The translations under genes were made by a program, and so were the position numbers. Shown here one piece after another: positions 1 to 8,738 of a DNA stretch of 64,000 nt; positions within the stretch are counted from its first letter, which is position 1, and every line of letters begins with the position of its first letter. The notes under the pieces were generated by a model. The model was not told the DNA's origin and did no database searches. It saw only the letters and a list, made by a program, of their open reading frames with translations. Source of the DNA: Hyphomicrobiales bacterium. GTDB lineage: Bacteria; Pseudomonadota; Alphaproteobacteria; Rhizobiales; Rhizobiaceae. Location of the stretch: positions 409,648 to 473,647 of the forward strand of contig UCGV01000001.1 in assembly GCA_900471925.1 (NCBI GenBank), given 5' to 3'.

Positions 1-130
1 CCGAAACCGCCCCAGAAGAAAACGCCCGATAGCGGGCAGCTCAGTTTCTTCTGAAGCCTGTCGCACAAAGCCGTCCACCGGTTTTGCCGCACGCTTTAAA
101 CCGCGACCTTATCTTTCACCGGACAATACA

Positions 131-754
131 ATGCTCTCTCCCTCTGCCGCGCTTGCCGGCTTCTTCCTCGGCGCGTCGCTGATCATTGCCATCGGCGCGC
201 AAAATGCCTTCATCCTGCGCCAGGGCCTGCTGCGCTCGCATGTCTTCATTCTCTGCCTGATCTGCGCGCTGTCGGATGCGCTGCTGATTGCCGCCGGTGT
301 CGGCGGCCTCGGCACACTGGTCTCGCAATCGCCCTTGCTGATTTCGGTGGTGACGATCGGTGGCGCTGTCTTCCTCGGCTCCTATGCCGTCATGGCCTTC
401 CGCCGTGCGCTGCATCCGGCCGCCATGCAGGCCGGCGCACCGCACGCCCTGGGGTTGAAGGTGGCCGTCGCTACCTGCCTCGCCTTCACTTTCCTCAATC
501 CGCATGTCTATCTGGATACGGTCGTGCTGCTCGGCAGCCTCTCGGCCGCCTATCATGGCGCAGGTCGCCTGTCCTATGGCGTCGGTGCCGCCACGGCGTC
601 ATTCGTCTGGTTTTTTGCGCTGGGGTATGGGGCGCGTCTCTTGCAGCCCGTTTTTGCCAGACCCGCCGCATGGCGGGTTCTGGATGTCGTTATCGGCATT
701 GTCATGAGCCTGCTGGCGATCAGCCTGCTCGTACGCTTCCTTACATCAGCTTAA
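131..754 (+). CDS. LysE/ArgO-type amino acid exporter
   Basis: A 207-residue hydrophobic protein of the LysE/RhtB/ArgO superfamily, which exports basic amino acids such as arginine or lysine across the inner membrane. The N-terminal family signature IGAQNAFILRQGL is present near residues 22-34, and about six membrane segments run through the protein. The length matches ArgO/LysE (about 200-210). The ATG at 131 is preceded by only a weak ribosome site. In many proteobacteria this exporter is divergent from a LysR-type regulator (ArgP/LysG); bases 1-130 carry no such gene start on the minus strand that I can support, so any regulator would lie outside the window. The stop overlaps the stop of a small convergent gene. 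Family assignment is firm; the substrate is inferred. Confidence 0.88.
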   Translation: MLSPSAALAGFFLGASLIIAIGAQNAFILRQGLLRSHVFILCLICALSDALLIAAGVGGLGTLVSQSPLLISVVTIGGAVFLGSYAVMAFRRALHPAAMQAGAPHALGLKVAVATCLAFTFLNPHVYLDTVVLLGSLSAAYHGAGRLSYGVGAATASFVWFFALGYGARLLQPVFARPAAWRVLDVVIGIVMSLLAISLLVRFLTSA

Positions 755-885
755 GCTGATTTCTTGGTCGTTGCAGGCTTTGCCATCATCGAGGCCGCAG
801 CGACGGCCTTGAGGCCGAGCGGGCGATAGTTGGTCGCGAGATCCGACTTGGGGGCCTGCTGCTGTTCCGATTTCTTCGAGGTCAC
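751..885 (-). CDS. small basic protein of 44 residues, unknown function
   Basis: A short gene below usual length cut-offs. It starts with GTG at 885-883, preceded by a perfect AAGGAGA ribosome site (897-891) five bases upstream, and ends with TAA at 753-751. The product is rich in Lys, Ala, Gln and Ser, begins MTSKKSEQQQ and ends TTKKSA; the middle contains NYRPLGLKAVAAA. No signal peptide or membrane segment is visible. Its stop overlaps the convergent exporter stop by three bases. A possible -10 box TATAAA reads on the minus strand at 919-914. The strong start signal and codon choice argue for a real gene. I do not recognise the family; function unknown. Confidence 0.6.
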   Translation of the reverse strand: MTSKKSEQQQAPKSDLATNYRPLGLKAVAAASMMAKPATTKKSA

Positions 886-1051
886 GATACTCTCCTTACG
901 TGTTTCCCTAGGATTTTATAGGTTTTGTTCTCTCTTCTTTAATAGCGACAAAAGAGAGGCATTTCTCATCAGGAAATGTATCCATGGAGCATAATTCGCG
1001 AGGCTTAACCGAAGCCTGCGTTCGTTAATACTTACTTAATAAAGTAGATGC

Positions 1052-1897
1052 TCAGATGTGCCGGCCGATATCGTCTTCGCCGATGCCGGGCTCCTCAATG
1101 GTCAGCGTGCCATATTTGCGCTTCCACTTCCGCGCGCCGAAAGGCAGCGATAGAAGGTAGGCGCAGACAGTGAAAACCATCACTTCCCAGGTGAAACTCA
1201 TCAGCATGGCGACATAGATGACGACGCCGAGCATGGCGGGCAGCACGAGATCGCGCCGTAACCGGCTTTCGGATTTGCCGGACCAGACCGGCAGGCGGCT
1301 GATCAGCAGGAAGGCGATGAGGACCGTATAGGCGGCCGAGCAGAATGCGAAGGTACGATCGGTCGTCAGGCCGAGAAAGCCGAGATAGACCGGCAGCAGC
1401 ACCAGCATGGCGCCGGCCGGTGCCGGTACGCCGACGAAATATTCCGACTGCCAGGGCGCTCGGTTCTCGCGCTCTGACATGACGTTGAAGCGGGCAAGGC
1501 GCAGGCCGGCGGCGATCGTGTAGATCAGCGCAGCAATCCAACCGAGCGAGCGCGCCTCGTCGAGCGCATACACATAGACGACGAGGGCAGGGGCGACGCC
1601 GAAATTGACGATGTCGGCGAGCGAATCCATCTGCGCGCCGAATTTCGACGTGGCCTTCATCAGCCGCGCTACGCGCCCGTCGATACCGTCGAGGAAGGCT
1701 GCAACCAGCACCATGGCGACCGCCAGTTCGTAGCGGTTCTCGAAGGCAAGCCGAATGCCGGTCAGCCCGGCGCAGATGGCGAGAATGGTGATGAGGTTCG
1801 GAACCACGAGCCGGATGGGAATTTCGCGCAGGCGCGGTCCCCGGGCGGAATCGTCGCTTGGGCCATTCGGTTCGAAGGGCGGAAAGGGTGTTTCCAT
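1052..1897 (-). CDS. pssA: CDP-diacylglycerol-serine O-phosphatidyltransferase
   Basis: Makes phosphatidylserine from CDP-diacylglycerol and L-serine at the inner membrane, the first step towards phosphatidylethanolamine. The 281-residue protein carries the CDP-alcohol phosphotransferase signature DGx2ARx8Gx3Dx3D (DGIDGRVAR followed by GAQMDSLAD, residues about 70-97) and about eight membrane segments. It is the type II (Bacillus/rhizobial) form rather than the E. coli phospholipase-D-like form. The ATG at 1897 has a GGGAG site eight bases upstream. It follows psd by 18 bases on the same strand, so the two successive enzymes of PE synthesis form an operon psd-pssA. Confidence 0.95.
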   Translation of the reverse strand: METPFPPFEPNGPSDDSARGPRLREIPIRLVVPNLITILAICAGLTGIRLAFENRYELAVAMVLVAAFLDGIDGRVARLMKATSKFGAQMDSLADIVNFGVAPALVVYVYALDEARSLGWIAALIYTIAAGLRLARFNVMSERENRAPWQSEYFVGVPAPAGAMLVLLPVYLGFLGLTTDRTFAFCSAAYTVLIAFLLISRLPVWSGKSESRLRRDLVLPAMLGVVIYVAMLMSFTWEVMVFTVCAYLLSLPFGARKWKRKYGTLTIEEPGIGEDDIGRHI

Positions 1898-1915
1898 ATC
1901 GCGCTCTCCCGAAAA

Positions 1916-2614
1916 TTAGCTGCGGCGGCTGATGACCGGCCCCTTTGCCGAGGCGAATTCGGCAATGACCGTCTCACCGGCAACCGCCGTCTGGCCGAGT
2001 GAAACGCGAGGTGCGGCACCTGCCGGCAGGAACACGTCGAGACGCGAGCCGAAGCGGATGAGACCGAAACGCTCACCGGCATCAACAGGTTCATTGGCAT
2101 GCGAGAAGCAAAGGATGCGTCGCGCCACGAGGCCAGCGATCTGCACGACGCCAATCTGGCCATGACGGGTCTCGATGACGAGGCCGTTACGCTCGTTGTC
2201 TTCACTCGCCTTGTCGAGTTCGGCATTCACGAAGCTGCCGGGGCGGTAATTGATGCTGACGATGCGGCCGCGCATCGGTGCGCGGTTCACATGGCAGTTG
2301 AAGACATTCATGAACACGGAGATACGCAGCATCGGCTCGGAGCCGAGGTTCAGCTCGGCCGGCGGCGTCACCATCTGGATCGAGGAGACCTTGCCGTCCG
2401 CCGGCGAGATGACGAGATCGTCATCCTGCGGCGTCACGCGTTCCGGATCACGGAAGAAATAGGCGCACCAGAGCGTCAGGATGAGACCGACCCAGAAAAG
2501 CGGCTTGAAGATCCAGCCCAATAGGAGCGACGCGACGAAAAAGGCGGCAACGAAGGGATATCCTTCCTTGTGCACCGGTACGATCGTGTTGCGAACCGTA
2601 TCGAACAAGCTCAT
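1916..2614 (-). CDS. psd: phosphatidylserine decarboxylase proenzyme
   Basis: Decarboxylates phosphatidylserine to phosphatidylethanolamine. The 232-residue proenzyme is the short archaeal/rhizobial type. It contains the [13 protein letters not shown] block in mid-protein and, near residue 180, the FGSR site where the chain is expected to self-cleave at Gly-Ser and make the pyruvoyl cofactor on the Ser. Two membrane segments lie near residues 20-50. First gene of the psd-pssA unit, 18 bases before pssA. The upstream stretch to 2722 contains the terminator of the ABC transporter gene, so psd probably has its own promoter there. Confidence 0.95.
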   Translation of the reverse strand: MSLFDTVRNTIVPVHKEGYPFVAAFFVASLLLGWIFKPLFWVGLILTLWCAYFFRDPERVTPQDDDLVISPADGKVSSIQMVTPPAELNLGSEPMLRISVFMNVFNCHVNRAPMRGRIVSINYRPGSFVNAELDKASEDNERNGLVIETRHGQIGVVQIAGLVARRILCFSHANEPVDAGERFGLIRFGSRLDVFLPAGAAPRVSLGQTAVAGETVIAEFASAKGPVISRRS

Positions 2615-2721
2615 GAATGCCGGTCTCCTGTCGTTTTTCGTATCCGCTGGTTACAGAAAAACGACCTGAGGAGCAATGGCACCGACCCCGGCCAGCTTTT
2701 CATGCGGTGGTTCTGAACAAC

Positions 2722-2744
2722 AAAACGGGCGTTTCCGCCCGTTT
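2722..2744 (-). terminator. intrinsic terminator after the ABC exporter gene
   Basis: A perfect 9-base-pair stem (arms 2723-2731 and 2736-2744, AAACGGGCG and its complement) with a 4-base loop lies seven bases past the stop of the ABC gene. On the minus strand the stem is followed by TTTTG. Confidence 0.85.
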
Positions 2745-2750
2745 CCAATG

Positions 2751-4628
2751 TCAGCTTGCCGGTGCCAGCCGGTTGACGATGCCGAGTTCGTCGTTCTCGC
2801 GAACCTGCTTCAGATGCTCTTCGGCCTGCGTCGCCTCGCGCTGGCGATTCCACATCGAGGCATAGAGGCCGTTCTTTTCCAGAAGTGCTGCATGCGTGCC
2901 GCGCTCGGCGATCTCGCCGCTCTTCAGCACGATGATCTCGTCTGCGCCGATGACGGTCGAGAGACGATGGGCGATGACCAGCGTCGTACGATTCTTCGAG
3001 ACGACATCGAGTGCGGTCTGGATTTCCCGCTCGGTCGTCGTGTCGAGCGCCGAAGTTGCCTCGTCGAGGATGAGGATCGGCGGCGCCTTCAGGATCGTGC
3101 GGGCAATCGCCACGCGCTGTTTTTCGCCACCCGAAAGCTTGAGGCCGCGTTCGCCGACCTTGGTTTCGAACCCTTCAGGCAGGCTCTCGATGAAGTGCCC
3201 GATCTGGGCGATCTCGGCCGCCTGCTTCACTTCCGCTTCGTTGGCCGAAGGGCGGCCATAGCGGATATTGTAGGCGACCGTGTCGTTGAACAGCACCGTA
3301 TCCTGCGGCACCATGCCGATGACCGAACGCAGGCTCTTCTGGGTGATGCCCCGGATATCCTGTCCATCGACGGTAATCGCGCCGCTCTGGATATCGTAGA
3401 AACGATAGAGCAGCCGCGACAGCGTCGATTTGCCCGCACCCGATGGCCCGACGACGGCAACCGTTTTGCCAGCCGGCACATCGAAGGAAACGCCCTTCAG
3501 GATGGGCCGGGCCGGATCATAGGCGAAATGCACGTCCTTGAAGGAAATCGCACCCTGGCCGATCATCAGCGCCTTTGCATCAGGCGCATCCAGGACCTCG
3601 GCCTTCACCTCAAGCAGATCGAACATCTGCTCGATGTCGATCAGCCCCTGGCGGATTTCGCGATAGACGAAACCGATGAAGTTCAACGGCACGGAAAGCT
3701 GCAGCAGCATGGAGTTGACGAAGACGAAGTCGCCGACCGTATGCTCGCCGCTCTGCACCGACCAAGCCGAAAGCACGAGCATGATCGTGGTGCCGATGCC
3801 GAAGATCACGCCCTGGCCGAAGTTCAACCAGCCGAGCGATGTCCACACATCGGTCGCTGCCTTCTCGTAGCGCTCCATGGACTGGTCGAAGCGCTTGGCC
3901 TCCATCTCCTCGTTGCCGAAATATTTGACGGTCTCGAAATTGAGGAGAGAGTCGATCGCCTTGGTATTGGCGTCAGTATCGCTGTCGTTCATCGTCCGGC
4001 GAATGGAAATACGCCAGTCGGAGGCGCGGATCGTGAACCAGATGTAGGCCCAGACAGTGAAGGCCGTGACGGCGAGATAGGAGAAACCGTAGCCCCACCA
4101 GAAGATCGCCGCCGTCAGCACGAATTCGATGACCGTCGGAATCGAGTTCAGGATCGTGAAACGAACAATCGTCTCGATGCCCTTGGTGCCGCGCTCGATG
4201 ATGCGCGAAAGCCCACCGGTCTTGCGCTCGAGATGGAAGCGCAGGGAAAGCTCGTGCATGTGCACGAAGGTGCGGTAGGCAAGCTGGCGCACCGCGTATT
4301 GGCCGACGCTGGCAAAGAGCGAGTCTCTGAGCTGGTTGAGGCCTAGCTGGATGAGGCGCGTCAGGTTATAGGCGATGACGAGGGCGGTGGCCCCGATCAG
4401 GATCGGCGGCAATGTGCCTTGAAGGTCCATCTTGCCGTTCAACGCATCGGTGGACCATTTGAAGAAATAGGGCACCAGCAGCAGCACGAATTTCGAGATG
4501 AGCAGGTAGACCGATGCCCAGACGACCCGCATCCTCAGATCCGGCCTGTCTTCCGGCCACATATACGGCCAGAGATTGTAGAGCGTTCCCAACAGGTTGG
4601 AGTCTGAAACCGTCTTGCCGTTTGCCAT
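2751..4628 (-). CDS. Atm1/HMT1-type ABC exporter (fused permease-ATPase)
   Basis: A 625-residue half-transporter with an N-terminal six-helix ABC transmembrane domain (residues about 30-330) and a C-terminal nucleotide-binding domain. The ATPase shows Walker [10 protein letters not shown], signature LSGGEKQR, Walker B ILILDEATSALD and the switch His in VIAHRLST. The N-terminal sequence (LWPYMWPEDRPDLRMRVV) and overall build match the Atm1/HMT1 group, which exports glutathione-linked sulfur or heavy-metal complexes. The start ATG at 4628 has GGAG ten bases upstream. It is a single-gene unit with its own terminator. Family is certain; the glutathione-conjugate or metal role is inferred. Confidence 0.92.
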   Translation of the reverse strand: MANGKTVSDSNLLGTLYNLWPYMWPEDRPDLRMRVVWASVYLLISKFVLLLVPYFFKWSTDALNGKMDLQGTLPPILIGATALVIAYNLTRLIQLGLNQLRDSLFASVGQYAVRQLAYRTFVHMHELSLRFHLERKTGGLSRIIERGTKGIETIVRFTILNSIPTVIEFVLTAAIFWWGYGFSYLAVTAFTVWAYIWFTIRASDWRISIRRTMNDSDTDANTKAIDSLLNFETVKYFGNEEMEAKRFDQSMERYEKAATDVWTSLGWLNFGQGVIFGIGTTIMLVLSAWSVQSGEHTVGDFVFVNSMLLQLSVPLNFIGFVYREIRQGLIDIEQMFDLLEVKAEVLDAPDAKALMIGQGAISFKDVHFAYDPARPILKGVSFDVPAGKTVAVVGPSGAGKSTLSRLLYRFYDIQSGAITVDGQDIRGITQKSLRSVIGMVPQDTVLFNDTVAYNIRYGRPSANEAEVKQAAEIAQIGHFIESLPEGFETKVGERGLKLSGGEKQRVAIARTILKAPPILILDEATSALDTTTEREIQTALDVVSKNRTTLVIAHRLSTVIGADEIIVLKSGEIAERGTHAALLEKNGLYASMWNRQREATQAEEHLKQVRENDELGIVNRLAPAS

Positions 4629-4756
4629 GCTTATCTCCAGCCCGGCGGGCCGCTATTATCGCGGCCTGTCGCCGCCTCCGCGAGATATGCCACCGGCTGG
4701 CGGATTACAACATTGATAGGGATTTTATAGGCGAGGTGTTGCGCGCCGGCCCCTAA

Positions 4757-4783
4757 GGAAAGCGGCGGCCGATCGGCCGCCGT
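4757..4783 (-). terminator. palindromic terminator after the LysM gene
   Basis: A perfect 20-base palindrome (4763-4782, CGGCGGCCGA and its complement) lies nine bases beyond the LysM gene stop. On the minus strand it is followed by CTTTCC, a short imperfect T tract. Confidence 0.65.
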
Positions 4784-4791
4784 TTCGATGT

Positions 4792-6861
4792 CTAGAGGTG
4801 CTGGCCGGAAAGCCGTTTGCGGTGCAGTTCCTCTGCGTTCGGCAATGCATCCTTCGGCAGGCCAAAGATCTGGCCGGGACGGATGTGGTCCGGATTGACG
4901 ATCTTGTCCTCGTTGGCGATGTAGATCGTCGTGTAGCGCACACCGAGGCCGTAAACGCGGCGCGAGATCTGCCAGAGCGTATCGCCGCGTCGGATGATGA
5001 CGGCATTGTTGTTTTCCGTCAGCGGCGCTTGTTCGAAGGTTTTCGGACCACCGGCCTGTGACACTTCGTTCGACGACGCGCCATTGGCCGGAGAGACCGT
5101 CAGCTGGGCAATGATATCGCCGAGTTGGTCGATTGCCGCGCCGACGGACTTCGCGTCCTTCGGAAGGCCCTGAAGCAGCTTCAGCGCATTGCCGGCGATC
5201 TGCGAGGCAGAAGTCGAAGCCTGCTTGAAGGCGTCGGTCGCATCGATGCCCGGACGGAAATCGACGAGCGAGCGCAGCGCGAATTCGGTAGCCGAGCGTG
5301 CGGCGGCGAGCTGTTCGGCGCCTGGCACCTGGCCATTTGCAAACAGGCCCTTCAGCAGGCCGAAGGCCTTCGTCGCATCGCCCTTGAGCTTGCCGAGCTG
5401 GCCATCGTCCAGCGGCATGGCCAGATTGCCGCCGGCGTTGCCGGATTGTGCGGCAACCGTGACCTGGTCACCTGCCGGTCGGTTGAAATTGACCGTGGCG
5501 CGCACGAGCACCTTGCCGGCGCCGTCAACGACATCGACCCGGATCTTGTGGTCGCCGACCGAAAGATCCATCACGCCTTCGATCACGAAATGACCGTCCG
5601 GACCTGCCGTATCCCTGCCGATCAGCGCGTCGTCGGCGTAGCCCACGACCTTGCCATTGGCCCGCGTCGTGCCCGCAACGAAGATCTTGCTGCCTTCGAT
5701 TTCGACGGCGCTGACCATCACGTCTGCCGTGCTGTCGCCACCTTGCTGGGTACCGGGCACGGCCGGTGCGGTATTGCTGCTGTCGTTTGCAGGCGCATCC
5801 GGCGTCTGCATCGCGACCTGATCATTTGTCGGTGCCGGCGCGGGGGTGCCATTGTCAGCCGTCGCCGGATTGCCCGTTGCTGCTCCGGACGCATCATTGG
5901 CGGTTGACGGCTGAGCGCTCGCCACCTCGCCCTTCGGCGCGGTGATGATTCGGCTTGCAGTACCCGGCTTCGAGACCATGGCGAGCAGTTCGCTGCCGCT
6001 TCCGTCCTTCGGGACCGAAACGGTTGCGACTTCTTCCGATAGAGTGATCTTGCCGTCCTTGCCCGTGACCTTGAGTACGAGCTGATGGTCACCCGCGGGA
6101 AGTGGATTGTCGAGAACGGCGGCAAAATCGCCGGTGCCGTCGATGTTCGTTGTCACGACCACCTTGTCGCCGTCAAGCACTTCCAGCTTGCCATGCGGTT
6201 CGGCCGAGCCGGCAATGACGGTCGAGCCATCGGGCTCGACGCGCAGGATGTCGAAAGCGGGAAGCTTCGCACCGGTGCCGGTATCGGCGGCGGGCGGCGT
6301 CTGACCGCTATCGGCAGTATTGGCGCCGGCGGCCGGTGCTGCAGGCTCGGGTGCGCCCGTCAATGCGGCTTCCGCACGCGCGAGTGCGGCCAGTGCATCG
6401 GCGGCATTTTCGGGCAGGGCCTGGATTATCTCACGCGCCTTGCCAGCACCGTCCTTGGCTTTGGAGACGAGGCCGGCGGTTGCCGTGTCGAGACCATCCG
6501 GAGCCGCAAAATCGACGATCGCGGTCAGTGCCGTCACGGTTGCGGTCTTGGCGCCGGTCAGAGTATCTGCGGCAGGCACCTTGCCATCGGCAAACAGCGC
6601 CTTAAGTTGGGAAATGGATTTGCCGGCGTCGGCTGTCAGGCCGCCGATCTTCTGGGCGACAGCAGCCAGATCTGCCGCAACCGGGCGGGCGGTCTTTGAC
6701 GCTTCGTTAACCGTATTGTTGACCTCGGTGCCGGCCTGGTTGATGGCATCGCCAACCTTTGCGACATCTGAGCCGAGCCGGGGCATGACGAAAAACACCA
6801 TCAGTATGATTGCGATTACGAGCACTGCGAGGGCCAGCAAGCCGGCACGGTTTTTCATCAT
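4792..6861 (-). CDS. membrane-anchored LysM-domain protein with duplicated modules
   Basis: A 689-residue protein from the ATG at 6861 (GGGAGA site five bases upstream; an ATG directly after it at 6858 is equally possible, and an open frame further upstream has no ribosome site). A single membrane segment near residues 8-26 (GLLALAVLVIAIILMVFFV) anchors it, with the bulk outside. Order: an alpha-helical module (about 45-180), an Ala/Pro/Thr-rich linker, an Ig-like/bacterial adhesion-like fold (about 205-290), a second low-complexity linker, a second Ig-like domain (about 385-465), a second copy of the helical module (about 480-585), and a C-terminal LysM (about 618-668, RRGDTLWQISRRVYG) that should bind peptidoglycan. 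It is monocistronic. Probably an envelope-linking protein; exact role unknown. Confidence 0.85.
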   Translation of the reverse strand: MMKNRAGLLALAVLVIAIILMVFFVMPRLGSDVAKVGDAINQAGTEVNNTVNEASKTARPVAADLAAVAQKIGGLTADAGKSISQLKALFADGKVPAADTLTGAKTATVTALTAIVDFAAPDGLDTATAGLVSKAKDGAGKAREIIQALPENAADALAALARAEAALTGAPEPAAPAAGANTADSGQTPPAADTGTGAKLPAFDILRVEPDGSTVIAGSAEPHGKLEVLDGDKVVVTTNIDGTGDFAAVLDNPLPAGDHQLVLKVTGKDGKITLSEEVATVSVPKDGSGSELLAMVSKPGTASRIITAPKGEVASAQPSTANDASGAATGNPATADNGTPAPAPTNDQVAMQTPDAPANDSSNTAPAVPGTQQGGDSTADVMVSAVEIEGSKIFVAGTTRANGKVVGYADDALIGRDTAGPDGHFVIEGVMDLSVGDHKIRVDVVDGAGKVLVRATVNFNRPAGDQVTVAAQSGNAGGNLAMPLDDGQLGKLKGDATKAFGLLKGLFANGQVPGAEQLAAARSATEFALRSLVDFRPGIDATDAFKQASTSASQIAGNALKLLQGLPKDAKSVGAAIDQLGDIIAQLTVSPANGASSNEVSQAGGPKTFEQAPLTENNNAVIIRRGDTLWQISRRVYGLGVRYTTIYIANEDKIVNPDHIRPGQIFGLPKDALPNAEELHRKRLSGQHL

Positions 6862-7017
6862 TGCGTCTCCCAAGGCGGCAAATTGCCGTAGTATCCAGAA
6901 ATTGCTAGCGATTCCCGTTGCTTTGCACAAGCATTCAAAGCAATTCCGCAAGCCCCGCACGCCGCTTTTCAGTCAATTTTCTTGACTGCATTGAAATGGA
7001 ATAGTTGTTTTTCCCCT

Positions 7018-7641
7018 ATGACCGAACAATCTGTATCGATTCGATCCATCTGCGTTTACTGCGGCTCCCGGCCGGGGCGCGATCCCTCTCACATGGCGGC
7101 CGGCCGTGCGCTCGGAAAAGAGATCGCGGAATACGGCCTTCGCTTGATCTACGGTGGTGGCACGAAGGGCATCATGGGTGCCGTGGCCAGCGGTGCTCTT
7201 TCCAATGGTGGCCAGGTCACGGGCATCATTCCCGAGTTCCTGATCGACATGGAAGCGACTCGCCATTCCCTGGGCCAGCTCAACGAGCTTATTGTAACCC
7301 CAGACATGCACGTGCGCAAACATACGATGTTCGAGCGCTCCGACGCTTTCGTCGCACTTCCCGGTGGAATCGGCACGTTGGAAGAGATCGTCGAGATCAT
7401 GACCTGGGCGCAGCTCGGCCGTCACGAAAAGCCGATGGTATTCGCTAATATCAACGGTTTCTGGGATCCGATGATGGAACTTATTCGCCACATGACGGGC
7501 GAAGGTTTCCTGCACACCGCCCATCGCGTCCAGCCGCTGGTCATCGACGAGATCTCGGGCATCATTCCGGCCATTATGGCGCAGGCGGCAGAGGTTGCCG
7601 CCGATCGTAGCGGCGAAGATGACGTGATCTCGAAGATGTAA
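7018..7641 (+). CDS. LOG-family nucleotide 5'-monophosphate hydrolase (TIGR00730 type)
   Basis: A 207-residue Rossmann-fold protein with the two hallmark motifs GGGTKGIMGAVA (about residues 44-55) and PGGIGTLEE (about 116-124). LOG proteins release nucleobase or cytokinin from nucleoside 5'-monophosphates; older annotations call them lysine decarboxylases, which is not supported. In rhizobia the natural substrate could be adenine-type or cytokinin nucleotides. The frame opens earlier with a TTG at 6982, but alignment to the family favours the ATG at 7018 even though its ribosome site is poor. Divergent from the LysM gene; ends eight bases before a large inverted repeat. Confidence 0.9.
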   Translation: MTEQSVSIRSICVYCGSRPGRDPSHMAAGRALGKEIAEYGLRLIYGGGTKGIMGAVASGALSNGGQVTGIIPEFLIDMEATRHSLGQLNELIVTPDMHVRKHTMFERSDAFVALPGGIGTLEEIVEIMTWAQLGRHEKPMVFANINGFWDPMMELIRHMTGEGFLHTAHRVQPLVIDEISGIIPAIMAQAAEVAADRSGEDDVISKM

Positions 7642-7648
7642 TCACCAA

Positions 7649-7689
7649 GCAATTCCAGCAAAAGCGTGCAGCGATTTTGCTGGAATTGC
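7649..7689. repeat. 15-base inverted repeat between convergent genes
   Basis: Perfect arms GCAATTCCAGCAAAA (7649-7663) and its complement (7675-7689) around an 11-base loop. It sits between the convergent LOG and rarD genes and can act as a two-way terminator (AAAA and TTTT sit at the loop side, so not a classical U-tract). From memory it resembles a palindrome that is dispersed in rhizobial intergenic regions; that identity is not proven here. Confidence 0.6.
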
Positions 7690-7709
7690 GCGAAGAAAGC
7701 GGCTCTGGC

Positions 7710-8624
7710 TCAGCGCCCGCGGCTCGTCCTCAGCATTGACCAGCTGTAAAAGAACAGGCCCGCCCAGATCAGCGGGAAGGCAATCATTCGTGCCGTATCC
7801 AGCTCTTCCCCGAAGCCGAAAATGGCGATGATGAAGATCATAGTCGGGGCGATATATTGCATGATGCCGATGGTGGAGAGCTTCAGCAGCTTGGCGCCGT
7901 TGGCATAGATCATCAGCGGCACGGCGGTGATCAGTCCGCAGCCGAGCAGCAGGGCAGTATCGGAAAGGCCGGTGCGGAAGAGGTGACCTTCGCCGCTGAC
8001 GAATTCCAGGTAGAGGATGTAGAACAGCGCCGGCAGGCTGAGGATCAGCACTTCCAGGAAAAAGCCCTGGTTCGGCCCGAGTGGCAGCGTCTTGCGGAAC
8101 AACGCATAGAAACCCCACGTGATCGCCAGCGTCAGTGCTACCCACGGAATGCCGCCACTATCGAAAGCCAGCACCACGACAGCAAGGCCGGCGAGGCAGA
8201 TGGCTGCGATCTGCATCGGCTGCAGCTTTTCCTTGAGCAGCACGGCGCCGAGGAAGATGCTGAAGAGCGGATTGATGAAATAGCCCATGGCAGCATCCAG
8301 CGAATGGCCGGCGCCGATCGCCCAGACATAGGTGCCCCAGTTCACGGTGATGAGAGCCGCCGTCATGACCGCCATGCCGAGCATGCGCGGCGAACGCAGC
8401 GCAATGGTGATATCTTGTGTGCGCCCAAGTACCAGGAGCACGATGCCGGCGAGCGGCAGTGACCAGATGATGCGATGAGCAATGACCTCGGCCGGAGAAA
8501 TATGGGCCAGCGCCTTCATATAAATCGGCAGAAAGCCCCATAGAAGATAGGCCGTCAGAGCGAAGGCAAAGCCGCGTGGACTGTCTTCGTTCTTGATCAG
8601 GGGCGCAGTAGCATCGGCGGACAT
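7710..8624 (-). CDS. rarD: RarD-type EamA-family permease
   Basis: A 304-residue, ten-helix drug/metabolite-transporter family protein. The start region (ALTAYLLWGFLPIYMKAL) and the internal APTMIFIIAIFGFGEEL are characteristic of RarD, named for a chloramphenicol-sensitivity phenotype; its true substrate is not known. The length matches RarD (about 295-305). ATG at 8624 is the first in the frame. Single gene, convergent with the LOG gene and divergent from the methyltransferase gene at 8739; the roughly 110-base divergent region contains a perfect 12-base palindrome CCGTCCGGACGG at 8712-8723. Confidence 0.88.
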   Translation of the reverse strand: MSADATAPLIKNEDSPRGFAFALTAYLLWGFLPIYMKALAHISPAEVIAHRIIWSLPLAGIVLLVLGRTQDITIALRSPRMLGMAVMTAALITVNWGTYVWAIGAGHSLDAAMGYFINPLFSIFLGAVLLKEKLQPMQIAAICLAGLAVVVLAFDSGGIPWVALTLAITWGFYALFRKTLPLGPNQGFFLEVLILSLPALFYILYLEFVSGEGHLFRTGLSDTALLLGCGLITAVPLMIYANGAKLLKLSTIGIMQYIAPTMIFIIAIFGFGEELDTARMIAFPLIWAGLFFYSWSMLRTSRGR

Positions 8625-8738
8625 CGGGTGTTTCCATCTTTGTTCTGTTTCTGATCCGGATTAGCTTAAGTGGCGTGAATAGGCCAATTCATTTCAGTGA
8701 ATGGACGGATACCGTCCGGACGGCAAAAAGGGGCAGGG

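Noticed and set aside
1-130. Divergent LysR-type regulator expected before the ArgO-like exporter
   Set aside because: No minus-strand ATG or well-placed ribosome site is present in these bases, so a regulator gene cannot be supported inside the window.
2676-4346. 556-codon plus-strand frame opposite the Atm1-type ABC exporter
   Set aside because: It is fully antisense to a gene with clear ABC motifs; the translation is rich in Arg, Asp and His with no domain, typical of a high-G+C shadow frame.
6982-7017. TTG at 6982 as the start of the LOG-family gene
   Set aside because: It would add 12 residues before the conserved family start and overlaps the likely promoter area; ATG 7018 is preferred.
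8712-8723. Perfect palindrome CCGTCCGGACGG before the PIMT-like gene
   Set aside because: Twelve-base GC palindromes are not rare at this base composition; no second copy or regulator gene nearby to support an operator.
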